Origin: an uncultured Acetatifactor sp.
GTDB taxonomy: Bacteria; Bacillota; Clostridia; Lachnospirales; Lachnospiraceae
NCBI GenBank assembly: GCA_910577235.1
Contig: CAJTMX010000021.1
Coordinates: forward strand, 1-64,000
Length of the DNA stretch: 64,000 bases
Reading direction: 5' to 3'
Shown here: positions 34,381 to 43,607 of the stretch, in pieces
Layout of the letters: each line of letters begins with the position of its first letter
Position numbering within the stretch: the first letter of the stretch is position 1
Made by a program: the position numbers and the translations under genes
Notes under the pieces: generated by a model
The model's input: only the letters and a program-made list of their open reading frames with translations
What the model was told of the DNA's origin: nothing
The model's database searches: none

Positions 34381-34430
34381 ATTTATGATTTACAAAGAAA
34401 GGCAGAGATGACCTGACACTGTATATAACA

Positions 34431-34452
34431 GCGCCTGACTGCCGCCAGGCGC
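34431..34452 (-). terminator. Hairpin after the glycosyltransferase gene
   Basis: GCGCCTG / CAGGCGC with an 8-nt loop lies ~20 bases past the stop codon at 34471. On the minus strand it is followed by TGTTATATA rather than a run of T, so termination is probable but not certain. Confidence 0.5.
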
Positions 34453-34470
34453 CGTAGCTTTATATACCCT

Positions 34471-36189
34471 TTATCTGGCATAGGCCCAGGGAACTACCAC
34501 ATAATAGCCGCCAAACTGTCTCCGCATAAAGCGTCCGGGATCGTAGTCCCCCAGCCGGTCCTCCCGGACCACATAGACAATATAGGCGTTGTCATGAATC
34601 AGATCCCCGCTGGCATTATAAAAATGATAGCGGTCGTCATAGGAAATCTCCGCTCCCCGGAAGATATTGGTTTCCCCCTGAAAATACTTCGCGTCCATCT
34701 TCACCGCGTACATGGTCAGGATCTGACTGACCCACCAGGAACCGTCGGACTGGGAATCGGGGGTTATATAATAATAATCCGCCTCCAGATCCCCCGCATA
34801 TTCCACCGCCTCGATAAAATCGGCAAAGAAACAGGACTCCATCCGCTCCGCCCAATCCGTAAAGTACTGATTCAGAAAAAGGATCAGCATCAGTCCATAT
34901 ACCGCCGCCAACCCTGCTGCCAGCCGCCGCCACTCCTTTATGACAGTGTACGCCGCTATACCCGCAAAGGCCAAATGGCTGTAGAATATAATATTTATGC
35001 GGTTAATGTTCACATAGTTTATAAAAAGTCCCGTCAACACTGCCGTTCCCCAATATACCAACAGCAGCATACAGGATATTCTTATCTTTTTTTCCCCTTT
35101 TACGGCATGATAGACTGTAATGCCCGCCCCTGTCAGCACCAGAGGCATAGAGCAGTGGTACAGTGATCCGAAGTCATCCAGCGCATTCCAGAGCAGGTCG
35201 GGCTTTTGCAGAAATACCTGCCGCCACAGCGTCCGGCCATTCAGCCAAAGCTGCTCCAAGGGCCGCTGCGAAAAGAACAATATATCGCCGGAGCGCATAC
35301 TTTCCGGGAAAAACGCCATGGTGGTAAAGGGCAGACGCACCGTTTCCCAACCCATAAAATTGATAAGCATAGTCCCATATATGGGCCAGGAAATCCCAAA
35401 GTAGACCGCCATGGACAGCATGGCCTGTTTCCAACTTATCCTCCGGGACAGCAACAACAGAATACAGGACACCAATAAAAACACCGGCACCATATAAAAG
35501 GCCACCCCATAGGCATACATGCACAGCGCGAAAAATATCATGGACACATACAGATACCGGCCCTTTTTCAGTCCCCTGTTCAGAAAATACAGCCCCAGTA
35601 TGAACATATGGGGAAACATATTGCAGTCCAGCGCCCATCGGCTCTGCATAAAATGCCATGGAGCCACGGCGGCGCACAGCAACGCCAGCAACCCTGCGCG
35701 GGAGCCAAAGATATCCTTGACCAGACCATACAGGGCCATGGCTCCAGCGATACTGGCCAGCAGCATGGGCAGCCGGGCCGTAACGCTGTTAAGTCCCCAC
35801 AGCTTTATAAAAGGTGCCATCAAATAGGACAGCAGCACGCTCATCTGTCCATATCCCCATGCCTGAAAATGCGCCGGGAGCCAGTTGCCGAAACGGTCCG
35901 TTCCGTAATCCGCCAGAGCCATGGCGTCCACTGCGGCCATAGCCCCATCCTGATTAAATCCCGCCGGTATACTGCCAAATCCTATGCAGCGTATGGCTGT
36001 CAGCCCGTACAAGATCAGCGGCAGCGCAAGCCACCGGATACGGGAATCGGCCGTGAGGCTAAAGACTCCTCTCTCCTCCTGCCCCACTTCGCCTTGCCCT
36101 CTCCCTTTCAGCCAATGCACCCCCGCCGCCGCTAAGATTCCCAATATAACCGCCAGGCATATCCTGTTAAAGAAGTCCATATTCATCAT
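34471..36189 (-). CDS. Glycosyltransferase family 39-like membrane protein
   Basis: 572 residues with about 11-12 membrane segments. The first extracytoplasmic loop carries GFNQDGAMAAVDA and the long GNWLPAHFQAWGYGQMSVLLS stretch is split by TM, the layout of the ArnT/PMT (GT39/GT83) superfamily, which uses lipid-linked sugars outside the membrane. The C-terminal ~130 residues form a soluble external domain. The acceptor is unknown. It is transcribed alone from a strong promoter (36196-36224) divergent from bceR-like. Confidence 0.8.
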   Translation of the reverse strand: MMNMDFFNRICLAVILGILAAAGVHWLKGRGQGEVGQEERGVFSLTADSRIRWLALPLILYGLTAIRCIGFGSIPAGFNQDGAMAAVDAMALADYGTDRFGNWLPAHFQAWGYGQMSVLLSYLMAPFIKLWGLNSVTARLPMLLASIAGAMALYGLVKDIFGSRAGLLALLCAAVAPWHFMQSRWALDCNMFPHMFILGLYFLNRGLKKGRYLYVSMIFFALCMYAYGVAFYMVPVFLLVSCILLLLSRRISWKQAMLSMAVYFGISWPIYGTMLINFMGWETVRLPFTTMAFFPESMRSGDILFFSQRPLEQLWLNGRTLWRQVFLQKPDLLWNALDDFGSLYHCSMPLVLTGAGITVYHAVKGEKKIRISCMLLLVYWGTAVLTGLFINYVNINRINIIFYSHLAFAGIAAYTVIKEWRRLAAGLAAVYGLMLILFLNQYFTDWAERMESCFFADFIEAVEYAGDLEADYYYITPDSQSDGSWWVSQILTMYAVKMDAKYFQGETNIFRGAEISYDDRYHFYNASGDLIHDNAYIVYVVREDRLGDYDPGRFMRRQFGGYYVVVPWAYAR

Positions 36190-36195
36190 ATATGG

Positions 36196-36224
36196 AGCAT
36201 ATCATAGAATATATAGAGTGTCAA
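36196..36224 (-). promoter_or_regulatory. Promoter of the GT39-like gene
   Basis: Minus strand: perfect TTGACA (36219-36224), 17 bases, TATGCT (36196-36201). The -10 box is only 7 bases from the annotated start codon at 36189, so the leader is very short, or the true start is the internal ATG a few codons later. Confidence 0.6.
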
Positions 36225-36240
36225 GGGGTTTCACCCATCG

Positions 36241-36269
36241 TTGCATTTCCCTCAAAATACGCTTATAAT
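36241..36269 (+). promoter_or_regulatory. Promoter of the bceRS-like operon
   Basis: TTGCAT (36241-36246), 17 bases, perfect TATAAT (36264-36269), about 47 bases before the response-regulator start; AAAAGGAG precedes that ATG. Confidence 0.72.
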
Positions 36270-36316
36270 GCTTATAAAAGTCCCCGCCATCCTATTGAAG
36301 AAAAGGAGCCTCCACC

Positions 36317-36985
36317 ATGCATATATTCATAATAGAAGATGAACCGCTCATACGGCGCGAGCTGAAGATCCTGCTGGAAAATGCCCTGTACCAGGTGACG
36401 GCGCCGGATACTTTTCACTGTGTCATCCGGCAGGTGCTTGACATCCGCCCCGACCTGGTACTGCTGGACATAAATCTGCCGGAGCTTTCCGGCTTTGAGA
36501 TCTGTACCCGGCTCCGGCAGCAGATGGATATCCCGGTCATATTTCTGACCAGCCGCAGCAACTCCATGGATGAGCTGAGCGGGCTGCTGATGGGCGGGGA
36601 CGACTATATCACCAAACCCTATCAGGCCCCGGTTCTGCTGGCAAGGATTGCCGCTGTCCTAAAACGGACAGGAAATACCAAATCCAGGGAAACCACTCTT
36701 TTTACAAAGGGGAACGTGTGGCTGGATATCGCGAAATGTTGTCTCTCCCATGGGGAACGGAGCGTGGAACTTACCAAAAACGAGATGAAGATACTGCACC
36801 GATTGTTTAGGGAGCCGGGAGTCTTTGTATCCCGTATGGATCTGATCGAATATCTCTGGGAAAACCGGATCTTTATAGACGACAATACCCTGAGCGTCCA
36901 TGTGGCCAAGCTCCGGGAAAAACTAAAGTCCATAGGCGTGCAGGACTTTATCGAGACCAGGAGAGGAATGGGATACCGCATATGA
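36317..36985 (+). CDS. OmpR-family response regulator, BceR-like
   Basis: 222 residues. The receiver domain has the acidic pair at 8-9, phospho-acceptor Asp51 (LLDINLPELSG), and Lys in DDYITKPY. A winged-helix DNA-binding domain follows (VELTKNEMKIL to ETRRGMGYRI). It is followed by the kinase gene with a 4-base overlap. The BceRS type senses antimicrobial peptides through the ABC transporter and activates the transporter genes, which lie 350 bases downstream of the kinase. Confidence 0.94.
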   Translation: MHIFIIEDEPLIRRELKILLENALYQVTAPDTFHCVIRQVLDIRPDLVLLDINLPELSGFEICTRLRQQMDIPVIFLTSRSNSMDELSGLLMGGDDYITKPYQAPVLLARIAAVLKRTGNTKSRETTLFTKGNVWLDIAKCCLSHGERSVELTKNEMKILHRLFREPGVFVSRMDLIEYLWENRIFIDDNTLSVHVAKLREKLKSIGVQDFIETRRGMGYRI

Positions 36986-38037
36986 AACTGACGGACTATA
37001 TAAGGGACAGGGGCACGCTCCTGCTCCTGCATCTGGTGTGCATGTGCGCGGCGGCGGCTTTTTTCAGTATGACCGGCTACAGCGAAACAAACACCGTATT
37101 GATCCTGCTCCTCTGGCTGTTGGTGCTGGCGGCGTGGCTTATCACCACCTTTCTGCAAAAAAGAAAATTCTTTCGGGCAGCACAGCAGATTCTTGAGAAG
37201 GTGGACCAGAGATATCTGCTTGGCGAACTGCTGCCGGATTCTTTTTATCTGGAGGACCGCCTGTACAGGGATATGATCCTCCGCTCCAACAAGCAATGCA
37301 TCGAGCGCATTCGGCAGATGGAAGACGAACAGCGGGCCTACAGGGAATATATGGAGAGCTGGGTGCATGAGATCAAAGCGCCCATCACCGGGATATCTCT
37401 GCTCTGCGATAACCGCAGAAACGCGGCGGTTTCCCTCCCGGAAAAAGGGCCGGGAAAGGAAGAGGATTATCTCTCTATAGGTCTGGAAAATCAGAAGATT
37501 GAAAACTATGTGGATATGGTGCTGTATTATGCCCGCTCAGACCAGCTCTACAAGGATTATCTGATCCGGAAGACCTGTCTGGAGGACGCGGTCTACCAAG
37601 TGCTTGATAAGAACCGGCTGCTGCTCATTCAGAATCGGGTTCAGATTCGGGTGGACTGTAAGGAAACCGTTTATACGGATGAAAAATGGATTGCCTTCAT
37701 ATTAAATCAGATTCTGTTAAACAGTGTTAAGTACCGCAGCGAGACTCCCCTTTTCCGCATCCGAGCCGATAGAGACGAAAACGGCGTAACCCTGCTGTGT
37801 GAGGACAACGGCATCGGAATCCGCCAGGAAGACCTGCCCCGTATTTTTGACAAGGGTTTTACCGGCAGCAATGGGCGGGACCACCGACGTTCCACTGGCA
37901 TGGGACTGTATCTGTGCCACAGGCTGTGTGAACGGCTGGGCATCAAACTGTGGGCAGAGTCAGAATACGCTGCCGGCACAAAACTGTATCTGCGTTTCCC
38001 CGTTAACAGCTACATCCGCGACGCGCGGGAAGATTGA
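36982..38037 (+). CDS. Intramembrane-sensing histidine kinase, BceS-like
   Basis: 351 residues. Two membrane helices (about 12-30 and 38-58) are separated by a very short external loop (TGYSETN), so it has no extracellular sensor and likely senses through BceAB. His129 lies in WVHEIKAPITG; the ATPase domain includes N box (ILLNSVKY), G1 EDNGIGI and G2 STGMGLYLC. It is coupled to the response regulator by a 4-base overlap. Confidence 0.94.
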   Translation: MKLTDYIRDRGTLLLLHLVCMCAAAAFFSMTGYSETNTVLILLLWLLVLAAWLITTFLQKRKFFRAAQQILEKVDQRYLLGELLPDSFYLEDRLYRDMILRSNKQCIERIRQMEDEQRAYREYMESWVHEIKAPITGISLLCDNRRNAAVSLPEKGPGKEEDYLSIGLENQKIENYVDMVLYYARSDQLYKDYLIRKTCLEDAVYQVLDKNRLLLIQNRVQIRVDCKETVYTDEKWIAFILNQILLNSVKYRSETPLFRIRADRDENGVTLLCEDNGIGIRQEDLPRIFDKGFTGSNGRDHRRSTGMGLYLCHRLCERLGIKLWAESEYAAGTKLYLRFPVNSYIRDARED

Positions 38038-38040
38038 GGA

Positions 38041-38076
38041 TTGAAGTTATCTTACAAAATCTTAAGATAACTTCAA
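38041..38076. promoter_or_regulatory. 14-bp perfect inverted repeat before the ABC genes; operator or terminator
   Basis: TTGAAGTTATCTTA and TAAGATAACTTCAA are perfect inverted copies with an 8-base centre, starting 4 bases after the kinase stop codon. Inverted TTACAAA-type sequences upstream of Bce-type transporter genes are known binding sites for their response regulators, and a TATACAAT box lies ~30 bases further (38108-38115), so an operator for bceAB-like is the better reading. A terminator for bceRS-like is possible; there is no clear T run. Confidence 0.6.
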
Positions 38077-38160
38077 TCTATCTTTATAGAAAAACATATG
38101 CCGCGCGTATACAATAGACGTAGTTAAATTTCATATTGCAGCATTAATAAACAGTCTTTT

Positions 38161-38349
38161 GGCAATAGCAAATAGTACATATGTATATTCCATAAGCGGC
38201 ATGGTGCAAAAAGTAGTTGCGCCGCTCACCGTCAGTACCGGGTGCCGGCAGTCCCGTACCGCTACGATGAAAACCGAGCGGGCGCGCCTGCGCCTAAGTA
38301 TACAATGTGCACGATGACTCTCGTATGGCAACCGGGTTTCGCTATTGCC
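38161..38349. mobile_element. MITE-like element, copy B (189 bp)
   Basis: The ends GGCAATAGCAAAT and, inverted, GGCAATAGCGAAACCC mark it. The body shares long blocks with copy A: TGTATATTCCATAAG, AGTTGCGCCGC, ACCGTC.GTACCG, TACCGCTACG and GCGCCTAAGTATACAATGTG. No target duplication remains. It lies between the putative operator and the bceA-like start, so it would be transcribed as part of the bceAB leader if the promoter is near 38108. The gap 38038-38385 contains nothing else. Confidence 0.75.
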
Positions 38350-38385
38350 TAAAATTCCGCAGTTCAAGAAAGGAGTATAACCGAT

Positions 38386-39174
38386 ATGCAACACTATATC
38401 CAAGTATGTGACATAGAAAAATACTATGGCAACACATCCAACGTTACCAAGGCTGTAGACCGTGTAAGTTTCCGCGTAGACAAGGGCGAATTCGTGGGCG
38501 TAATGGGCCCTTCCGGCTCCGGTAAGACCACGCTGCTGAATATGCTGGCCACCATAGACCGGGTGACATCCGGGCATATCTTTTACGAAAATACGGACAT
38601 CACCGAACTGTCCGAGGATGCTCTTTCCGCCTTTCGGAAAAACAACCTGGGATTTGTGTTTCAGGACTATAATCTGCTGGATACACTCACCATCGAAGAA
38701 AATGTCATATTGGCCCTGACTCTGCAAGATCGGGTAAAAACAGGCGTAAATCAAGGAGGTTTCGGCAGAAAAAAAGCTATTTTAGACAGCTGTGACGAAA
38801 TACTGCGTCTGCTGGAGATCCAGGATATACGGGACAAATTTCCCTATCAGGTATCCGGCGGCCAGAAACAGCGCTGCGCCTGCGCCAGAGCGCTGGTAAA
38901 CCATCCCAAGCTCCTGCTGGCAGACGAACCCACCGGAGCGCTGGATTCCAAAGCCGCTCAGACACTGCTGGAGACTTTCTCAAATTTGAATCACACTATG
39001 GAGGCCACGATCCTTATGGTGACTCATGATGCTTTTTCTGCCAGTTACTGCGGCCGCATCCTGTTTCTCAAGGACGGAAAAATATTTCATGAGCTGCTGC
39101 GGGGCGATAAGAGCCGCAAAGTATTTTTGCAGGAGATTCTGGACGTACTGTCCCTGACCGGGAATATGGACTAA
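38386..39174 (+). CDS. Bce-type ABC transporter ATP-binding protein
   Basis: 262 residues. Walker A GPSGSGKTT (41-49), Q-loop VFQDYNLLDTLT, signature VSGGQKQR, Walker B LLLADEPTGALDS, and the H-loop VTHD. This is the MacB/BceA branch. With the 700-residue permease that follows it forms an antimicrobial-peptide resistance and sensing unit. AAAGGAG precedes the ATG. Confidence 0.95.
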   Translation: MQHYIQVCDIEKYYGNTSNVTKAVDRVSFRVDKGEFVGVMGPSGSGKTTLLNMLATIDRVTSGHIFYENTDITELSEDALSAFRKNNLGFVFQDYNLLDTLTIEENVILALTLQDRVKTGVNQGGFGRKKAILDSCDEILRLLEIQDIRDKFPYQVSGGQKQRCACARALVNHPKLLLADEPTGALDSKAAQTLLETFSNLNHTMEATILMVTHDAFSASYCGRILFLKDGKIFHELLRGDKSRKVFLQEILDVLSLTGNMD

Positions 39175-39215
39175 GACGGACAAATCTGTCTTACTCCCAA
39201 GATTGGAGGTTCAAT

Positions 39216-41318
39216 ATGTTAAATAAACTGGCATTTCGCAATATGAAACGTTCCGCCAGAGATTATCTGGTGTATATTTTTACGATGACATTGGTCACTG
39301 CGCTTATGTATTCTTTTAACAGCCTGTTTTTTCAAAATGACCTTGCGGCATACCTCCTTCTGGAAGAGGTAGACATGATGGCAGTGATGATCGGCCTATG
39401 CACGGTATTCATCGTTTTGATCGTAGCGTGGCTCATAGGTTATATGGTCCGGTTCATGCTGGAAAAAAGGAGCATCGAATTCGGCATTTATCTGCTGCTG
39501 GGCATGAAAAAGAAAACCGTCTCCAGACTGTATATCCGCGAAAATATCCTGCTGGGCAGCGGGGCATTCCTCTTGGGCTGCCTGGTGGGCGTGCTGCTGC
39601 GGCAGTTTCTGCTCACCATTATGTTTTCCATGTTTAAAATGGAGTATCACCTGCATTTTTCCTTAAGCCGCGAGACCGTTCTGACCACCCTGTTCTGCTA
39701 TGGCGGATGTTATCTGCTGGCGCTGATCAGATGCAGAAACAAATTTAAGAAAATGAATATTCAAGCGCTCATGAACGCCAAACGTCAAAATGAGGTGATC
39801 CGGGAAAAGCATGAAAAGGTAAAGCAGCTGATCCTGCCTCTGTCTATTGTCTTTATTTTTCTGTTCTGGGCTATCTTCGGCATGCTGGCGGGCACCTTGG
39901 AAATCCTCCTGTTCCTGATTGGCCTGGTGCTGACGATCTACCTCTTTTATACCGGTCTCTCCGCGTGGATTATCTGCTATGTGCGCAAAAAGGGAAACGG
40001 CATTTACCATGGGCAGAACCTGTTCTTGCTGCGGCAGTTCGCCTCCAAGATACGCACCATGCAATTTACTCTGGGAACGCTGACTTCTCTGTTTACCCTG
40101 GCGCTGATGGGCGCTTCCATCGCCTTACTGTTCAGCGCCTATGAAAATACGGTTCTGGAGGACAAATTTCCCTTTGACGTCCAGATATTCAACCGGGAAA
40201 CCGAATATGATTTTGAAGAGGAAAGAGCCTTGATAGATTCTCTTGGAACCGATGCCGAATACTTTACTTACCATATCTATACGGACGGGGAAATCCAGGT
40301 CAACACCTGGATTCTGACCCATCTGCGTACCTGGGGAGACCGGTACCGCGGGGAGGACGGAACGCCGGACTTATCCAAAATTCAGGACACCCTACAGTAC
40401 GAGACATATTATTATGTTTATGATACCTATATGGGCCTGTCAGACTATAACCGTCTGCGGAATATGCTGGGGTATGCCCCGGTCTCACTGACAGACGGGG
40501 AATATCTGGTGCAGACTAAGCCCCGTCTCCATCAGGAGTTGCTGGATATTGGACAGTCCCTGCGTATCCAGGATGGGACAGGGCAGCGACTGCTTACCTG
40601 CGCCGGAGTTGTGAGCGTTCCCTTTTCCCAAGACGGGCATAATGGGGCGGATTATCTGGTGGTGGTGCCGGATGCCGTCTTAGGGCGAATGATGCCCTAT
40701 TACTCCGAGCTGGCGGCGGCTGTTCCGGGGGAAATTTCCGTAGAACTGCATTACATGCTGGAGGATCTGGAAGGGGATACAGTTATACCCGGCTCTCTGG
40801 AAGATTATTGGATGAGAACCGAGCCAAGACCGGCATCGGATTTCTCCATAGGATCAGATAATATTGTTTCGTACACAGAAGTCTATCTGGTGCGGGACGT
40901 TTTGATCTCCGAACTGAAATATATACTGAGCTCGATGATCATTCCTCTGTTTTATATGGGACTGGTATTTGTCTGTGTGGCTATGACGGTTCTGTCCGTG
41001 CAGCAGCTGAGCGATTCCGCAAAGTATAAATTCCGCTATGATGTGCTGGCCAAACTGGGATTAAACAGAAAGCAGCTGCGGGGGCTGATCCTGCGGCAGA
41101 TGGCGGCCTACTACCTCTGTCCTGCCATACTGGCCATGATCATCAGCGGTAAAATGATCCTGGCCGTCAGCAACGGTTTTGTGGAAATGACAGGCGTCCC
41201 CTCCGCGCCGGGAGGATTCTTTCTGAAAAGCATCGCTCTGTTTTTCGGTATCTATCTGGTGTATTTTGTGATGACATATATAAGTTTTCGGAAAAATGTG
41301 GAGGTAACACAGTTATAA
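39216..41318 (+). CDS. Bce-type ABC transporter permease (FtsX family)
   Basis: 700 residues with ten predicted membrane helices and one large extracellular domain (about residues 310-560) between helices 7 and 8, the hallmark of BceB-type permeases that bind peptide-target complexes. The N-terminal FRNMKRSARDYLVYIFTM is typical. The extracellular domain is specific to this protein and probably sets substrate choice. GGAGG lies 9 bases before the start. Confidence 0.93.
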   Translation: MLNKLAFRNMKRSARDYLVYIFTMTLVTALMYSFNSLFFQNDLAAYLLLEEVDMMAVMIGLCTVFIVLIVAWLIGYMVRFMLEKRSIEFGIYLLLGMKKKTVSRLYIRENILLGSGAFLLGCLVGVLLRQFLLTIMFSMFKMEYHLHFSLSRETVLTTLFCYGGCYLLALIRCRNKFKKMNIQALMNAKRQNEVIREKHEKVKQLILPLSIVFIFLFWAIFGMLAGTLEILLFLIGLVLTIYLFYTGLSAWIICYVRKKGNGIYHGQNLFLLRQFASKIRTMQFTLGTLTSLFTLALMGASIALLFSAYENTVLEDKFPFDVQIFNRETEYDFEEERALIDSLGTDAEYFTYHIYTDGEIQVNTWILTHLRTWGDRYRGEDGTPDLSKIQDTLQYETYYYVYDTYMGLSDYNRLRNMLGYAPVSLTDGEYLVQTKPRLHQELLDIGQSLRIQDGTGQRLLTCAGVVSVPFSQDGHNGADYLVVVPDAVLGRMMPYYSELAAAVPGEISVELHYMLEDLEGDTVIPGSLEDYWMRTEPRPASDFSIGSDNIVSYTEVYLVRDVLISELKYILSSMIIPLFYMGLVFVCVAMTVLSVQQLSDSAKYKFRYDVLAKLGLNRKQLRGLILRQMAAYYLCPAILAMIISGKMILAVSNGFVEMTGVPSAPGGFFLKSIALFFGIYLVYFVMTYISFRKNVEVTQL

Positions 41319-41343
41319 GGTTATCTCACGGCACATTACCTGT

Positions 41344-41360
41344 CCGCATCGTGCGGTTTT
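41344..41360 (+). terminator. Short intrinsic terminator after the permease
   Basis: CCGCA / TGCGG with a 3-nt loop is followed by TTTT and a T-rich tail (CTGTTGTTG), ~25 bases past the permease stop. Confidence 0.55.
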
Positions 41361-41366
41361 CTGTTG

Positions 41367-41395
41367 TTGTGATCGGGAATCAAATATTGTATAAT
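41367..41395 (+). promoter_or_regulatory. Promoter of hflKC-like genes
   Basis: TTGTGA (41367-41372), 17 bases, perfect TATAAT (41390-41395), 75 bases before the hflK start. Confidence 0.68.
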
Positions 41396-41469
41396 GCAGT
41401 TAACATTAAAACACTAACCGCCATTGCGCAGCCAAAGCGCAATGGGACACCAGAAAGGAAGTATGACAC

Positions 41470-42543
41470 ATGATGAAAGATTCCCGCCGCAACAGGCAAA
41501 ACGGATTTCAGACCATGGGACCGGACGGAAACTGGCAGAAGAGCAGTGCAGACACAGCAAAACCTCTGCGTTCCGCCGGAAAAATAATTGGCATATGCGC
41601 CCTGATCGCCGTGGTACTGATCCTTATATTCGGCTCCACCTATCAGATCCGTGAACAGGAGCAGGCAGTGCTGATCACTTTAGGACAGGCCAGCGCCGTG
41701 ACAGAACCGGGCCTGCATTTTAAGATTCCCTTCATCCAGCATGTGAGGAAGGTGAACACGACGATCCAGGGTTTTTCCATAGGCTATGATGTGGACGACT
41801 ACAACAACAGTACTGCCAATGAGTCTCTGATGATCACCTCGGATTACAACTTCGTCAATGTAGATTTTTTCGTGGAATACCGCTACAGCGATCCTGTCAA
41901 GGCGCTTTACTCCTCCAAGGAGCCGGTAAATATCCTGAAAAACATTTCCCAGAGCTGTATCCGTACCGTTATCAGCAGCTACACGGTGGATGATGTGCTG
42001 ACCACCGGAAAGAACGAAATACAGGCGGCGATCAAGTCCAGGATCATAGATCAGCTGGAGCAGCAGGATCTGGGAATTCAGCTGGTGAATATCACGATAC
42101 AGGATTCCGAACCGCCCACCGCGGAGGTCATGGAGGCCTTCAAGGCTGTGGAGACCGCCAAGCAGGGCAAGGAGACAGCGCTGAACAACGCCAACAAGTA
42201 CCGCAACGAGCAGCTCCCGCAGGCACAGGCCAGAGTGGACGGCATCATCAAGGATGCGGAGGCCAGAAAGACGGAGCGTATCAATGAGGCGACCGCCCAG
42301 GTGGCCCGGTTCAACGCCATGTACGAAGAGTATGTAAAGAATCCCACGATCACCAGACAGCGTATGTTTTTTGAGGCTATGGAGGAAGTGCTGCCGGATC
42401 TGAAAGTCATAATCGAGAGCCCCGACGGCGATATGCAGACCATCTACCCCATTGATTCCTTTGTAAGCCCCGGTCAGGACAACGGCTCTGCCGGCCCTAC
42501 TGCGCCGTCTGCGGATTATAACGTACCTGTGGCTAACGAGTAG
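41470..42543 (+). CDS. hflK: HflK-like SPFH/band-7 membrane protein
   Basis: 357 residues. One N-terminal membrane helix (~38-57) is followed by the SPFH domain (REQEQAVLITLGQ, GLHFKIPFIQHV) and a coiled-coil rich in Ala/Lys/Glu (AFKAVETAKQGKETALNNA). HflK and HflC form a cage around FtsH and modulate its proteolysis; ftsH itself is at 60.5-62.7 kb here. An ATG follows directly at 41473. It is followed by hflC after 131 bases that contain a TCGCAGG/CCTGCGA hairpin (42562-42580). Confidence 0.92.
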   Translation: MMKDSRRNRQNGFQTMGPDGNWQKSSADTAKPLRSAGKIIGICALIAVVLILIFGSTYQIREQEQAVLITLGQASAVTEPGLHFKIPFIQHVRKVNTTIQGFSIGYDVDDYNNSTANESLMITSDYNFVNVDFFVEYRYSDPVKALYSSKEPVNILKNISQSCIRTVISSYTVDDVLTTGKNEIQAAIKSRIIDQLEQQDLGIQLVNITIQDSEPPTAEVMEAFKAVETAKQGKETALNNANKYRNEQLPQAQARVDGIIKDAEARKTERINEATAQVARFNAMYEEYVKNPTITRQRMFFEAMEEVLPDLKVIIESPDGDMQTIYPIDSFVSPGQDNGSAGPTAPSADYNVPVANE

Positions 42544-42674
42544 GTCCCGGTCTATGCGGTGTCGCAGGCGCATCCTGCGATATGCCGGAACACAAATATA
42601 GATTGTCATGCCCGCAGAAACGGGTGTAACCAATTGCTCACCTGTCAACTGCAGGTATGCGGAAAGAGGTAATT

Positions 42675-43544
42675 ATGAAAAATTTCAGAAATGCAGCCGT
42701 TGTCGTTGTCGTACTGATCTTGCTGATTATCGGCGCTAACAGCTTAGTCATCACCAATGAAAATCAATACAGCCTGATACGCCAGTTTGGCAAAGTGGAC
42801 CATGTCATAGACCGTGCGGGCGTCAGCTTAAAAATCCCTTTTATACAGAGTGTGGATACCCTGCCAAAGGAAACATTATTGTATGATCTGTCCTCCTCGG
42901 ACGTGATCACCAGCGACAAAAAGACTATGATCTGTAACAGCTACGTGCTGTGGCACATCACTGACCCCCTGCTTTTTGCCCAGACTCTGAATTCCTCCAT
43001 CGGCAGCGCTGAGGGACGTCTGGACACCGTGGTTTACAATTCCACCAAAAACGTTATTTCCAGCACCACCCAGGACGAGGTGATCTCGGGACGAGACGGC
43101 GCTCTCTCCCAAGCCATCATTTCCAATATTGGAAACACGCTGGATCAGTATGGAATCGAGCTTTTATCCTTTGAGATCAAGCAGCTGGATCTGCCCAGCG
43201 ACAACAAGGCAGCCGTGTACGAGCGCATGATCTCCGAGCGCGATAACATTGCCGCTACCTATACGGCGGAGGGCAGTTCCGAGGCGCAGATCATCCGCAA
43301 CACCACGGACAAGGAAGTGACCGTTATGCTGTCAGAGGCGGAGAAAGAGGCTGAAATCCTTATCGCCGAGGGCGAGGCAGAGTACATGCGGATTCTGTCG
43401 GAGGCGTACGCAGACGAATCCAAGACCGAGTTCTACTCCTTTGTACGCAGCCTTGACGCCCTGAAGGCGTCTATGAAAGGGGGCAACAAGACCGTAATAT
43501 TATCTCCCGATTCTCCCATCGCGGAAATTTTTTACGGCAGATAA
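42675..43544 (+). CDS. hflC: HflC-like SPFH/band-7 membrane protein
   Basis: 289 residues. An N-terminal helix (AAVVVVVLILLIIGANSL) precedes the SPFH domain (ENQYSLIRQFGKVDHV, GVSLKIPFIQSV) and the helix EAEKEAEILIAEGEAEYMRIL; the end matches HflC (TVILSPDSPIAEIFYG-like). The start at 42675 has AGAGG five bases upstream; the frame extends six codons further upstream without a ribosome site. It partners HflK. Confidence 0.92.
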   Translation: MKNFRNAAVVVVVLILLIIGANSLVITNENQYSLIRQFGKVDHVIDRAGVSLKIPFIQSVDTLPKETLLYDLSSSDVITSDKKTMICNSYVLWHITDPLLFAQTLNSSIGSAEGRLDTVVYNSTKNVISSTTQDEVISGRDGALSQAIISNIGNTLDQYGIELLSFEIKQLDLPSDNKAAVYERMISERDNIAATYTAEGSSEAQIIRNTTDKEVTVMLSEAEKEAEILIAEGEAEYMRILSEAYADESKTEFYSFVRSLDALKASMKGGNKTVILSPDSPIAEIFYGR

Positions 43545-43564
43545 GTATAAAGCGGCTCTATTAG

Positions 43565-43598
43565 ACCGCCCCGGATGTATAGCGTCATCCGGGGCGGT
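43565..43598. terminator. Strong hairpin between hflC and the MATE gene
   Basis: ACCGCCCCGGATG / CATCCGGGGCGGT is a perfect 13-bp stem with an 8-nt loop, between two converging genes, so it probably ends both transcripts. The T content after it is modest (GTTGT). Confidence 0.75.
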
Positions 43599-43607
43599 GT
43601 TGTATGC

